A stretch of DNA of 64,000 nt, taken from contig NZ_JAIWPJ010000001.1 in NCBI RefSeq assembly GCF_020515625.1, positions 1,178,001 to 1,242,000 on the forward strand, in the 5' to 3' direction. Within the stretch, counting starts at the first letter, position 1; every line of letters starts with the position of its first letter. Below are positions 53,654-62,914 of the stretch, one piece after another. A model generated the notes under the pieces. The model did not search any database. It saw only the letters and a list, made by a program, of their open reading frames with translations, and was not told the DNA's origin. The DNA is from Natrinema amylolyticum (GTDB lineage: Archaea > Halobacteriota > Halobacteria > Halobacteriales > Natrialbaceae). The position numbers and the translations under genes are program-made.

Positions 53654-54568
53654 ATGTCTCGTTCCCTCGACGTGGGGCTCTTCCTGTTGCTCGCCGTCCT
53701 CTGGGGGCTCTCCTTTCCGGCGATTTCGATCGGTCTCGAGTACCTCCCGCCGCTGCTGTTCGCGGCCGCTCGCTACGATATCGCGGCGGTCCTGTTACTG
53801 ATCGCGGCCGTCGTTCGAGTCGACGAGTGGCGGCCGACCGCACGGAACGACCTGCTGGCGGTCGCGGGCGGCGGCGTCTTCCTCATCGCCGGGAACGGCC
53901 TCCTCTTTCTCGGCCAGCAGACGGTGCCGAGCGGCGTCGCCGCGATCCTGCAGGGACTGGTGCCGATCGTGACCGCACTGTGGGCGATCCCGCTCCTGGG
54001 CGAGCGGCTCTCGCTGCTCGGGGCCGTCGGCGCGGCTATCGGCTTTCTGGGCGTCGGCCTCGTCATCCAGCCCGATCCCGGGAACCTGCTGGCGGGCGAC
54101 ACCGCCTCGCGACTGCTCATCGTCGGGCAGGTCTGCAGCGTCGCGCTCGGCGGCGTCCTGATCCAGCGGGCCGGCCCGACGCTCGAGCGACTGCCGCTGG
54201 TCGGCTGGTCGATGCTCGTCGGCGGACTCGTGTTGCACGGCGTCAGCCTCGGTTCCGGCGAGTTACCGAGTGCCGACGTCCTCGGTCCCGTCTCCGTGAG
54301 TGCCCTGCTCTACCTCGGGGTGTTCGCGACCGCCATCGCGTTCATGATCTACTTCGCCATCCTCGAGGAACACGGCGCGTTCGAGGCGGCATTGATCGGC
54401 TATCTGGTCCCGATCGTCGCGACAGTCGCGAGCGTCTTCCTGCTCGGCGAGGAGATCAGCGCGCTGACGGTCGCCGGCTTCGGCTTGGTCGCCGTCGGCT
54501 TCGCCCTGCTCAAGCGGCGCGCGATCGCCGACGCGGTGGGGTTCTCGACGGGCGTCGGCAGTCCGTGA
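53654..54568 (+). CDS. EamA/DMT-family transporter
   Basis: 304 residues with 10 predicted membrane helices in two repeated EamA halves. The first opens LDVGLFLLLAVLWGLSFPAISIGLEYLPPLLFAAARYDIAAVLLL with ILQGLVPIVTALWAIPLLGERLSLLG. The second has LLIVGQVCSVALGGVLIQRAG and ALIGYLVPIVATVASVFLLGEEISAL. The ATG at 53654 is chosen because upstream codons are arginine-rich and cover the dyad. Drug/metabolite transporters often export amino acids or other small solutes. Its place inside the leu gene set is suggestive of amino-acid export but not proof. Confidence 0.88.
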   Translation: MSRSLDVGLFLLLAVLWGLSFPAISIGLEYLPPLLFAAARYDIAAVLLLIAAVVRVDEWRPTARNDLLAVAGGGVFLIAGNGLLFLGQQTVPSGVAAILQGLVPIVTALWAIPLLGERLSLLGAVGAAIGFLGVGLVIQPDPGNLLAGDTASRLLIVGQVCSVALGGVLIQRAGPTLERLPLVGWSMLVGGLVLHGVSLGSGELPSADVLGPVSVSALLYLGVFATAIAFMIYFAILEEHGAFEAALIGYLVPIVATVASVFLLGEEISALTVAGFGLVAVGFALLKRRAIADAVGFSTGVGSP

Positions 54569-54604
54569 CGAACCGTCTGCGACGGTCCGCACGGTGATCT
54601 CCGA

Positions 54605-57343
54605 TTACTCTTCGGCGGCCTCGTCTCCGGTCGAGCCGGCCCGCTTGGCGGCCAGTAGCCCGCCGACCAGTCCCGTGATTCCGGCCGGGACGCCGAACCC
54701 AGGGGTGCCGTCGTCTGCACCGGTGTCGTCGCCGGTTTCGTCCGTGTCGTTCGTTTCGTCCGAGCCGTCCTCGTCCTCCTCTCCATCATCGTCGCCCGTT
54801 CCGTCCGGTTCGTCGGATTCCTCCTCGAGGACGATCGACAGCTCGTCGTCGACCTCGAAGGTACCCTCGAGGCGGAGATCGCGGGACGATCGGCCGACGG
54901 CGACGTCGAAGGCGCCGGGTTCGACGACCCACTCGCCGCCGTCCGCGTCGTAGAACGCGAGATCGTCGTGGTCGACGCGGAGCGTCACTCGCTCGCTCTC
55001 GCCGGCAGTTACGGAGACCTTCTCGATCGCGGCGAGCTCTCGCTTCGGGCGGTCGACGCTCGCGTCGACGTCACTGACGTAGAGCTGGACGGCCTCCTTC
55101 CCGTCGTAGTCGCCGTCGTTCGCGACGGTGAGGGAGACGTCGAGGCCGTCGTCGTTCGCCTCTAACTCGAGGTCCGAATACGCGAACTCGGCGTACGACT
55201 CGCCGTGGCCGAAGGGGAACACCGGCTCGATATCGCGTTCGTCGAAGTGACGGTAGCCGACGAAGACGCCCTCGTCGTAGTGCACCGTCCCGTCGACGCC
55301 GGGGTACGCCCGCGCGTCGTTGGGGACGACGTCGATCTCGCCCGGGAGGTAGTCCTCGAGGTCACGCGCGAACGTCACGGGTGACTTCCCGGACGGCGTC
55401 GTGCGTCCGAACAGGAGGTTCGCGACGGCGGTGCCGGCCTCCTGTCCGGGGAACCAGAGTTGGAAGATCGACGAGACCGAATCGATCCACGGCATCGCGA
55501 CCGGCGATTCGGTATTGAGGAGGACGACCGTCTCGTCGTTCGCGTCGGCGACGCGCTCGACGAGCGCGTTCTGATTGCTCGGAAGCCCAAACTGGATGCG
55601 ATCGTCGCCGTAGGTGGTGTTCGACTGCGCGAGAACGACGGCCGCGTCCGCGTCGCCGGCGGCCGCGACCGCGTCGTCAAGGGCGGCGGGCGGGTTCCAC
55701 TCGAACCGAACGGGCGAGCCACCGACCGCTTCGACGCGGAGGTCGTACTCGACCCCTTCCTCGAGGTTGACTGCGGTCTTGACGGTGTTCGGTCCGGCGA
55801 ATCCGCCACCCAGGTTCTCCGCCACGACGTCGCCGTCGACGTACAGGGTGCTCTCTCCCTGACTGGTGAGTGCGAGTCCGAACGATCCCGATTCGGGCGC
55901 GGTCACCGTTCCCTCCCAGACGGCCGCCGCAGCGTCGTCGTCAAAGTCGACGGCGGAGACCGATCCGGTTTCAGTCGGTTCGCCGTCGAAGTTCTCCCCG
56001 TCGTAGTACTCGTACGCGAACCCGTCGTCGGCTTCGACGAGCTCTCGACGGTCCGTCTCGACGGCCGTCACGTCGACCGCCTTTCCGACGACCGCTTTGA
56101 TACCGTCGACTGGACCGCGGCGACGGATGGCCGGGACGGCGTCGCTCCCGCCGACGCTGTTCTTGAACTCCTCCGGGGACGGCCCGACGAGCGCGACCTC
56201 TTCGATCTCGCTCTCGTCGAGCGGAAGAACGTCGTCCTCGTTTTTCAGGAGTACCGTCCCCTCCTCGGTCATCCGTTCGGCGAGTTCGAAGTGTTCGTCA
56301 GTTCCGTGAGCGGGCTCGCTCCCGATCCGGTCGCCCTCGAGCGCGCCGATTTCGGCTTGCGACGTCAGTGTCCGGCGAACCATCTCGTCGACGACGGACT
56401 CGTCGATGTCGCCGGCCTCCACGGCCTCGGCCAGCGTCTCCCCGAAGTACTCCTCGCTCGGCATCTCCACGTCCAGTCCGGCCTCGGCGGCGTCGACCGT
56501 GCTGTGAGTTCCGCCCCAGTCCGAAACGACGAACCCGTCGAAACCCCACTCGTCTCTGAGCACGTCGGTCAGCAGTTCGGGGTGTTCCGAGGAGAACGTC
56601 CCGTTGATCCGGTTGTACGCCGGCATGACCGCACCGGCGTCCCCCTCCCTCACACCGGCCTCGAACGGCGGGAGGTAGAGCTCGCGGAGCGCCCGCTCGC
56701 CGACGCGCACGTCGTGTTCCGACGTCGAATAGTAGTCGTAGACGTCGCCCGTCGCCCGCGTCTGGTTGTACGCGACGAAGTGTTTCAGCGTCGCGATGAC
56801 TCCCTCGGACTGAACGGCGCCGGTGAACGCCGCGGCCATCCTCGAGGCGAGGTACGGGTCCTCGCCGTAGGTCTCGCCGGCGCGGCTGTGCAGCGGGACC
56901 CTGAACGTGTCCATCGACGGCCCGAGGAGCACCGAGACGTCGAGGGCTTTCGCCTCGCGGGCGATCGCTCTCCCCTCGGATTCGATCAGCGTCGGATTGA
57001 ACGTCGCCGCCGCCGCGATCGGATGCGGAAAGTCCGTCGCGGGATCGGCGGCGACGACCCCGGTCGGCGAGTCCGCCATCCCCATTCCCGAGACGTCGAG
57101 CCGTTCGACGCCCTGCAGATAGCCGGCGATCCCCTCCGGGCCGCCGTCGGCGCCGTGGGTCCGGCTCACCTTCTCTTCCAGCGTCATCTCCTCGACGATC
57201 GATGCCGGGTCGTCCTCGTCGGCCGCGGCGCTACCGGCACCGATCGTTCCGAGGAACAGGCTCGTCGATGTCAGGGCGCCGGTTTTCAGTGCGGTTCGTC
57301 GGGTGAGTCCCGCGTCCGAGCGAGACCGATCATCCTTCCTCAT
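54605..57343 (-). CDS. Secreted glycoside hydrolase family 3 with PA14 domain
   Basis: 912 residues. A twin-arginine leader (TRRTALKTGALTSTSLFLGTIGAGSAAA) is followed by the GH3 barrel with RVPLHSRAGETYGEDPYLASRMAAAFTGAVQSEGV. The nucleophile is Asp275 in GFDGFVVSDWGG. A PA14 insert lies near residues 450-565 (VEADDGFAYEYYDGENF, STLYVDGDVVAENLGGG). Then come the GH3-C domain and a fibronectin-III-like end. An acidic Glu/Asp/Thr linker and a short C-terminal hydrophobic helix (GVPAGITGLVGGLLAAKRAG) suggest surface anchoring. It is probably a beta-glucosidase or beta-xylosidase acting outside the cell. It converges with the EamA gene. Confidence 0.9.
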   Translation of the reverse strand: MRKDDRSRSDAGLTRRTALKTGALTSTSLFLGTIGAGSAAADEDDPASIVEEMTLEEKVSRTHGADGGPEGIAGYLQGVERLDVSGMGMADSPTGVVAADPATDFPHPIAAAATFNPTLIESEGRAIAREAKALDVSVLLGPSMDTFRVPLHSRAGETYGEDPYLASRMAAAFTGAVQSEGVIATLKHFVAYNQTRATGDVYDYYSTSEHDVRVGERALRELYLPPFEAGVREGDAGAVMPAYNRINGTFSSEHPELLTDVLRDEWGFDGFVVSDWGGTHSTVDAAEAGLDVEMPSEEYFGETLAEAVEAGDIDESVVDEMVRRTLTSQAEIGALEGDRIGSEPAHGTDEHFELAERMTEEGTVLLKNEDDVLPLDESEIEEVALVGPSPEEFKNSVGGSDAVPAIRRRGPVDGIKAVVGKAVDVTAVETDRRELVEADDGFAYEYYDGENFDGEPTETGSVSAVDFDDDAAAAVWEGTVTAPESGSFGLALTSQGESTLYVDGDVVAENLGGGFAGPNTVKTAVNLEEGVEYDLRVEAVGGSPVRFEWNPPAALDDAVAAAGDADAAVVLAQSNTTYGDDRIQFGLPSNQNALVERVADANDETVVLLNTESPVAMPWIDSVSSIFQLWFPGQEAGTAVANLLFGRTTPSGKSPVTFARDLEDYLPGEIDVVPNDARAYPGVDGTVHYDEGVFVGYRHFDERDIEPVFPFGHGESYAEFAYSDLELEANDDGLDVSLTVANDGDYDGKEAVQLYVSDVDASVDRPKRELAAIEKVSVTAGESERVTLRVDHDDLAFYDADGGEWVVEPGAFDVAVGRSSRDLRLEGTFEVDDELSIVLEEESDEPDGTGDDDGEEDEDGSDETNDTDETGDDTGADDGTPGFGVPAGITGLVGGLLAAKRAGSTGDEAAEE

Positions 57344-57370
57344 AGTTCAGCTACAATCATTTACAAGGAT

Positions 57371-57382
57371 GATAATAAAAAT
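57371..57382 (-). promoter_or_regulatory. TATA region of the GH3 gene
   Basis: TTTTTATTATC on the minus strand lies about 28-39 bp before ATG 57343, consistent with a short or absent leader. Confidence 0.5.
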
Positions 57383-57592
57383 TCATGGCATGTTGCGCGC
57401 AGTTGACAGTATATGTGGAAATACCGATCCCCCGTCGATATTATTTAAGATCGGAGAGCTGTTATTTGACGGAAATCGGGGGTGCTGTTGGCGACCGGGC
57501 GGCCGACATTCCGTGGGCCGCGGGTCGAACGCACAGCGGTCGGTTCGCGGGACACCATCCGGAGACCGATCGGCGGTGGCACCCCGGGTCGC

Positions 57593-57604
57593 GGTATCGA
57601 TACC
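57593..57604. promoter_or_regulatory. 12-bp palindrome before leuB
   Basis: GGTATCGATACC is a perfect palindrome about 31 bp upstream of the leuB ATG, in the region where a transcription start would be expected. It is a possible operator. Confidence 0.35.
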
Positions 57605-57634
57605 CTCTTTTCGGCCGGCCAGAGAGTATCCGGC

Positions 57635-58615
57635 ATGACTCACGAGATCGCCGTCATCCCGGGCGACGGAATCGGACAGGAAGTGACACCCGCAGCGGTC
57701 GAGGTGCTCGAGGCCCTCGAGATCGACTTCGAGTTCGTCGAGGCCGACGCCGGCGACGCGGTAAAGGCGGAGACGGGCGAGGCGCTGCCCCAGGAGACCT
57801 ACGACCTCGCGGCGTCGGCGGACGCGACGCTGTTCGGTGCGGCCGGCGAGACGGCCGCGGACGTCATCCTACCGCTCCGGACGGCGGTCGACTCGTTCGT
57901 CAACGTCCGCCCCGCGAAGGCGTATCCGGGCGTCGACGCCGTCCGCCCCGAAACGGACCTGATCTTCCTCCGCGAAAACACCGAGGGCGTCTACGCGGGT
58001 CACGAGGATCGACTGACCCAGGACGTCTCGACGCTCACCCGGGTCGTCACGGAGTCGGCCTCCGAACGGCTCGCCGAGTTCGCCTGTGAGTACGTCTCCG
58101 GGGACGAGCACGACGGCTTCTCGATCGTCCACAAGGCGAACGTCATGCGCGAGACGGACGGTCTCTTCCGCGACACGGTCAAATCGGTCGCCGACGAGCA
58201 CGGCGTCGAGACCGATCAGGTCCTGATGGACGCCTTCGCGACGCGGGTCTGTCTCGACCCCGAACAGTTCGACGTCGTCGTCTGTCCGAACCTCGCGGGC
58301 GACGTGCTCTCGGATCTGGCCGCCGGACTCGTCGGCGGTCTCGGCCTGCTCCCCTCGGCCAACATCGGTCCCGACCGCGCCCTGTTCGAACCCGTCCACG
58401 GCACCGCGCCCGACATCGCCGGCGAGGGCGTCGCGAACCCCGCCGCGACGATCGTCTCCGCCGCCATGCTGCTCGAGTATCTGGGCTACGACGAGGAGAG
58501 CGCGGCCGTCCACGAGGCCGTCGAGGCCACGCTCGAGGACGGGCCGCGGACGCCCGATCTGGGCGGTGACGCCTCGACCGAAGACGTGACCGCAGCGATC
58601 ATCGACCGGCTGTAA
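57635..58615 (+). CDS. leuB: 3-isopropylmalate dehydrogenase
   Basis: 326 residues from ATG 57635; the open frame extends upstream into promoter DNA. It starts [25 protein letters not shown]. The substrate segment is [19 protein letters not shown], then [18 protein letters not shown], the metal site [22 protein letters not shown], and [29 protein letters not shown], which sets NAD specificity. It oxidatively decarboxylates 3-isopropylmalate. It is separated from leuCD by the EamA and GH3 genes and so must have its own promoter. Confidence 0.95.
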   Translation: MTHEIAVIPGDGIGQEVTPAAVEVLEALEIDFEFVEADAGDAVKAETGEALPQETYDLAASADATLFGAAGETAADVILPLRTAVDSFVNVRPAKAYPGVDAVRPETDLIFLRENTEGVYAGHEDRLTQDVSTLTRVVTESASERLAEFACEYVSGDEHDGFSIVHKANVMRETDGLFRDTVKSVADEHGVETDQVLMDAFATRVCLDPEQFDVVVCPNLAGDVLSDLAAGLVGGLGLLPSANIGPDRALFEPVHGTAPDIAGEGVANPAATIVSAAMLLEYLGYDEESAAVHEAVEATLEDGPRTPDLGGDASTEDVTAAIIDRL

Positions 58616-58664
58616 GCGACGGAGCGCTCGCCGTTTTTTAGTAGCGTGCGGTCGCCGAACGAGT

Positions 58665-59924
58665 ATGGATCGGAACGACAGGGCCGTGACCGCCTTCGCC
58701 ATGCTCGGCCACGCCACGTTCCACACCTACGAACTCGTCATTCCGATCTTCGTCGTCAGCTGGCTCGAGGCGTTTTCGACGACGACCGCATTTCTGGGCG
58801 GAATCGTCGGCGCGAGCTACGCCCTGATCGGCGTCGGCGCGCTCCCGACGGGGCTGCTCGCCGACAGATTCAGTTCCAAGCGGCTCATTCTCGCCTGTCT
58901 ACTCGGGATGGGTGGTGCCTTCGCGATCGTCGCCGTCGCGCCGAATATTGCCGTTCTGACGGTCGGATTGTTCCTGTGGGGGGCCGCGGCGAGCCTCTAT
59001 CACCCGGCCGGCCTGGCGCTGCTCAGCCGCGGGGCGAAAGAGCGGGGCACCGCCTTCGCGTACCACGGCGCTGCGGGCAACGTCGGCGTCGCGACCGGTC
59101 CGCTGCTCGCGGCGGTCCTGCTGGCGTTCGTCGGCTGGCGAACCGTCGCCGCCCTGCTCCTGGTTCCGGTCCTCCTCGCGGCGGTCGTCGGAACCCGCCT
59201 GGAGTTCGACGAGACCGCCGGCAGTTCGGCTCGCGGGACGGACGACGATACCGCGGACCGCGAGCGACCGCGCAGCCTCGCGGCGTTCGTCGCCAGTTCG
59301 CGGCGGCTGTTCACCGTCGGCTTCGCCCTCGTCTTCGCGACGGGAATCCTCTACGGCGTCTACTACCGGGCGACGTTTACCTTCCTGCCGGACATCCTCG
59401 CGGACCTGCCGCTGTTCGATCCGGTCTCGCTCGTCGGCCGCTTGTTCGACCCCAGTCAATACGTCTACTCCGGGCTCTTGTTGGTGGGCGGGGTCGGCCA
59501 GTACGTCGGGGGCAAGCTCGTCGACCGCGCACGACTCGAGACCGTCCTCCTGGGCGGCTACGCCGCGCTGTCGGTCGTCGCGCTCGCGTTCGTTCCGTCG
59601 ACGAACGCGGGCCTCGTCCCGCTGTTGGTCGTCGCCGGGGCCCTCGGATTCCTCACCTTCATGATCGCGCCGGTCAATCAAGAGGCGATTTCGGCGTACA
59701 CTCCGGTCGGCGCGCGAGGCCTCTCCTTTGGCTACTCGTACGCGGCGATCTTCGGCGTCGGTGCGGTCGGATCGTCGCTCGCGGGTCTCATCCTGACGCG
59801 GTCGACGCCGGCGGCGCTGTTCGCCGTCGTCGCCGCCTGCGCCGCGATCGCCGCCCTCATCGGCGGGACGCTCCGCCGCCGCTCCGGGCGGCGAACTCGA
59901 GACGGCGTCACCGCGGACGACTGA
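58665..59924 (+). CDS. Major facilitator superfamily transporter
   Basis: 419 residues with 12 membrane helices. The first loop carries GLLADRFSSKRLILACLLGMGG, a version of the MFS G-x-x-x-D-R/K motif, and GLFLWGAAASLYHPAGLALLSRGAKERGTAFAYHGAAGNVGVATGP resembles fosmidomycin-resistance-type (Fsr) transporters. The central cytoplasmic loop is acidic (ARGTDDDTADRERPRS). A short 49-bp gap follows leuB. Substrate unknown; it may be a drug or metabolite exporter. Confidence 0.85.
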   Translation: MDRNDRAVTAFAMLGHATFHTYELVIPIFVVSWLEAFSTTTAFLGGIVGASYALIGVGALPTGLLADRFSSKRLILACLLGMGGAFAIVAVAPNIAVLTVGLFLWGAAASLYHPAGLALLSRGAKERGTAFAYHGAAGNVGVATGPLLAAVLLAFVGWRTVAALLLVPVLLAAVVGTRLEFDETAGSSARGTDDDTADRERPRSLAAFVASSRRLFTVGFALVFATGILYGVYYRATFTFLPDILADLPLFDPVSLVGRLFDPSQYVYSGLLLVGGVGQYVGGKLVDRARLETVLLGGYAALSVVALAFVPSTNAGLVPLLVVAGALGFLTFMIAPVNQEAISAYTPVGARGLSFGYSYAAIFGVGAVGSSLAGLILTRSTPAALFAVVAACAAIAALIGGTLRRRSGRRTRDGVTADD

Positions 59925-60013
59925 CTCGCGACTCGCGGCGGTCGTTTCTCCCGCGGACTCAGCGATCGGGTTTCGGCCCGAGAGTTATCAAGGGGGCCGT
60001 AGTACCGGCGGCC

Positions 60014-61099
60014 ATGACTCGAGACGACACCCTCGTCGGGGTCGACTCGCGAACCGTCGACACTGATCGCCTCGAGACCCACTACCTCGAGTCGGGCGGC
60101 AACGATCGAGCCACAGACGAGGGCCGGACTATCGTCTTTCTCCACGGAAACGTCTCGTCCTCGCGGTTCTTCGAGGACGTGATGGCCGACCTGCCGGGTC
60201 GCCACCACGCGATCGCGCCCGATCTGCGGGGGTACGGCGATTCGGAGACGAAACCGATCGACGCGACGAACGGCCTCGGCGACTTCGAGGGGGACGTTCG
60301 CGCGCTAGTCGACGAACTCGACCTCGAGCGGCCGTTCGTCCTCGTCGGCTGGTCGAACGGCGGCGGGGCCGCGATGCGATACGCGATCGACCACCCCGAC
60401 GACGTCGCCGACCTCGTCCTCGTCAATCCGCTCTCGCCGTACGGCTTCGGGGGGACGAAAGACGTCGAGGGGACGCCGTGTTTCGACGACTACGCCGGCT
60501 CCGGCGGCGGGATCGGCAACGACGGCTTCGTGGCAGGCCTCGAGAACCGCGACCGGAGCGAGGAGGGCCAGACCTCCCCGCGAAAGGTGCTGCGAACCTA
60601 CTACGTCGATCCGACCCACGAGTTCGACGACGACCGGGAGGAGTCGTATCTGACCGGCATGCTCGATACGGTGACCGGCGACGAGCACTATCCTGGCTCC
60701 TCGAAACCGAGCGATAACTGGCCGGGTATCGCTCCGGGAGAAACAGGCGTGAACAACGCGATCTCGCCGAAGTACTGCGACCTCGAGAGGATCACCGAGA
60801 TCGACCCCGACGAGAAACCGCCCGTGTTGTGGATCCGCGGCGATTCCGACCAGATCGTCTCGAACGCCTCCCTCTTCGATCTGGGAACGCTCGGTCGGAT
60901 GGGCGAACTGCCGGACTGGCCCGGCGAGGACGTCTTCCCGCCCCAGCCGATGGTCGACCAGACCCGCGCCGTCCTCGAGACCTATGCCGACCGCGGCGGT
61001 GAGTTCGAGGAGGTCGTCTTCGGCAATACGGGGCATACGCCGCATCTCGAGGTCCCCGGCGACTTCTTGGACCGACTCGAATCCGTTCTGGACGGCTGA
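60014..61099 (+). CDS. Alpha/beta hydrolase
   Basis: 361 residues from ATG 60014. The alpha/beta hydrolase core has the oxyanion segment TIVFLHGNVSSSRFFEDVM, the nucleophile elbow LVGWSNGGGAAMRY (Ser in G-W-S-N-G), DLRGYGDSETKP, and the late VLWIRGDSDQIVSNASLF (acidic residue) with GNTGHTPHLEVPGDFL giving the catalytic His. The cap domain is enlarged, with a Gly- and Asp-rich loop. The family covers esterases, haloalkane dehalogenases and epoxide hydrolases, and which activity applies is not clear. No linked pathway genes. Confidence 0.87.
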   Translation: MTRDDTLVGVDSRTVDTDRLETHYLESGGNDRATDEGRTIVFLHGNVSSSRFFEDVMADLPGRHHAIAPDLRGYGDSETKPIDATNGLGDFEGDVRALVDELDLERPFVLVGWSNGGGAAMRYAIDHPDDVADLVLVNPLSPYGFGGTKDVEGTPCFDDYAGSGGGIGNDGFVAGLENRDRSEEGQTSPRKVLRTYYVDPTHEFDDDREESYLTGMLDTVTGDEHYPGSSKPSDNWPGIAPGETGVNNAISPKYCDLERITEIDPDEKPPVLWIRGDSDQIVSNASLFDLGTLGRMGELPDWPGEDVFPPQPMVDQTRAVLETYADRGGEFEEVVFGNTGHTPHLEVPGDFLDRLESVLDG

Positions 61100-61127
61100 G
61101 TGGCTGAAGTGCGAGCACAGTGCGGTT

Positions 61128-61964
61128 TCAGGGCTTCGGGTTCCGCTCGGGGACGCCCTCCTCGGCCGCCGCTTCCTCCCGTTCGTCGGTCGCGCCCTCG
61201 CTGCGCATCGTCCGGAGCGTCGACAGCCCTCGCTTTCGAGTGACGCCCTTCGAGATCCTGACGCCGTCGAACGTGCCTGCCCAGTGCTCGTCGCTCGCGC
61301 CGAGGTGGTCCATGTAGTACGCGAAGGACCCGACCCACAGCAGCGCGGCGGTGAGCGCGAGGAAGGCGACCGCCGAGACGAGCGTGGACGGGCCGAGCGC
61401 GCCGACCGCGATCCCCGCGACCACGTAGACGAACGCGGCGATCACCATGAGGACGGTGATCGTCGCGAACATGTCGTTGACGGCGGTCACCCGGGCGTTG
61501 TACTCGATCCACCGGCCGTAGCTGCGAAGCAGCCGCACCTCGAACCGGTCGGCGTCGGCCTGGGGATCGGCTCGCGCCGTCGCGAGCGCGGCCTCGACCG
61601 CGTCGCCGTCGACGCCGCCCCGGAGGTTCGAAGCCGTGTACGTCACGCCGGCGAGTCCCGTCGAGACTAGCAGGAGCAACGCGCTGGCGATCGTAAAGAG
61701 GTTGACGAAGGGCGCGACGTCGATCGTGGTCTGGACGACGATCGAGCCGCCGGTGACGACCAGCCCGATCAACAGGAGGTTCGCCTTCAGGATCTCGATC
61801 GCCTTCTCGTCGATCTCCTGGACGCGCTCGACCTGATACTCGAACGTCGCACGGAGCTCTTCCCGGGCCAGTTCGAGGGTCTCCCGATCGAGGCCGTCCC
61901 GATCGCCGTTCCCCGTCGACCCCTCGGGACGAGCCCCGTCGTCCGTGACCTCCGGACCGCTCAT
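61128..61964 (-). CDS. Four-TM membrane protein, unknown function
   Basis: 278 residues. An acidic N-terminal tail leads to a helix, TFEYQVERVQEIDEKAIEILKANLLLIGLVVTGGS, that runs into the first membrane segment. A second follows (PFVNLFTIASALLLLVSTGLAG). After a soluble stretch of about 60 residues comes a second pair (MFATITVLMVIAAFVYVVAGIAVGAL and LVSAVAFLALTAALLWVGSFAYYM). The tail is charged. The D-x-K-A near the first membrane helix recalls some signal-linked TM proteins, but no nucleotide-binding or catalytic domain is present. It converges with the hydrolase gene. Confidence 0.72.
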   Translation of the reverse strand: MSGPEVTDDGARPEGSTGNGDRDGLDRETLELAREELRATFEYQVERVQEIDEKAIEILKANLLLIGLVVTGGSIVVQTTIDVAPFVNLFTIASALLLLVSTGLAGVTYTASNLRGGVDGDAVEAALATARADPQADADRFEVRLLRSYGRWIEYNARVTAVNDMFATITVLMVIAAFVYVVAGIAVGALGPSTLVSAVAFLALTAALLWVGSFAYYMDHLGASDEHWAGTFDGVRISKGVTRKRGLSTLRTMRSEGATDEREEAAAEEGVPERNPKP

Positions 61965-62071
61965 GGCCCATCCTTACCCGCACCCACCGTAAATCCCTCG
62001 GCGTCCGTTTCCGATCGAAACACCGTTAGTCGCTGGGGACGGTCACGACCCTCGAACCGCTATCGCCGCCG

Positions 62072-62845
62072 TCAGGCGATCTCGAGGGCGTCACGGTCGG
62101 CCCCCGCCAGTTCGACCAGCGCGTCGGCCTCGAGCAGGTGACACTCCCCGGGAACGACGAGCAGATGCAGCGGGTCGCCGAACTCCCGGTCGGCCAGCTC
62201 GGTCATCGTCCCGGCCTCGACGAGCGGATCGGGGCTGCCCGCGCGAGCGACGACGACGCCCACGAGGTCGGGGTACGCCTCGGCGAGCAACTCGGCACCG
62301 ACGTCGGCGGTCATGTACTCCTCCCGCTCCGCTTTGATGTCCAGATAGACGACCGTGTGCAGGCCGTCGGCCCGGTTGTCGTCGATCGTCTCCGTCACGC
62401 TCGCGGGGAGGCCTTCGGCCCCGTGGGCGTAGGGAAACGGCAGCGTCGTCGCCTTCCCGAACCGGTAGTTCTGCAGCCCGGTGAGCGCGCTGGTGGCCGT
62501 CTGGGCAGTGACGCCGTGGATCACTCGCGTCTCGATCCCGCGATCGTGGGCCCGCAGCCGGAGGTCGACGTGGGTCGTCGAGATCATCGTGTCGCCCGCC
62601 GTCAGGAACGCGACGTCCTCGCTCTCGGCCGCCTCGAGCATGTCCTCGGGATGCTGTTCGACACCGGCGCGGTCCCGGACCTCGATCTCTGTCTCGTGGT
62701 AAGACTCGAGGTCCTCGATCGTCGTTCCGATCAACCGGCTGGTATAGAACTCGGCGTAGACGCGGTCGGCCGCCTGCAGGGCGTCGCGCCCCTCGACGGT
62801 GATCGAGCGCTCGTCGTAGAGACCGAGGCCGATGAAGGTGAGCAT
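62072..62845 (-). CDS. dph5: Diphthine synthase
   Basis: 257 residues of a SAM-dependent methyltransferase of the tetrapyrrole-methylase fold. It begins MLTFIGLGLYDERSITVEGRDALQAADRVYAEFYTSRL, then VAFLTAGDTMISTTHVDLRLRA and IHGVTAQTATSALTGLQNYRFGKATTLPFP, all characteristic of archaeal Dph5. It methylates the modified histidine of elongation factor 2 on the way to diphthamide. No other diphthamide gene is in this window. It stands alone between the 4-TM gene and the Rieske gene, all on the minus strand. Confidence 0.94.
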   Translation of the reverse strand: MLTFIGLGLYDERSITVEGRDALQAADRVYAEFYTSRLIGTTIEDLESYHETEIEVRDRAGVEQHPEDMLEAAESEDVAFLTAGDTMISTTHVDLRLRAHDRGIETRVIHGVTAQTATSALTGLQNYRFGKATTLPFPYAHGAEGLPASVTETIDDNRADGLHTVVYLDIKAEREEYMTADVGAELLAEAYPDLVGVVVARAGSPDPLVEAGTMTELADREFGDPLHLLVVPGECHLLEADALVELAGADRDALEIA

Positions 62846-62914
62846 AGGCGGTCGTACTGCCAGCGCCCGGAATACCCTTTCGAGACGACGGCCGAGCCGT
62901 CGGTACCGACGCGG

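Noticed and set aside
55460-57406. 648-codon ORF opposite the GH3 gene
   Set aside because: It is antisense to a gene with Tat leader, nucleophile and PA14 motifs; the sequence is an Arg/Asp/Val shadow.
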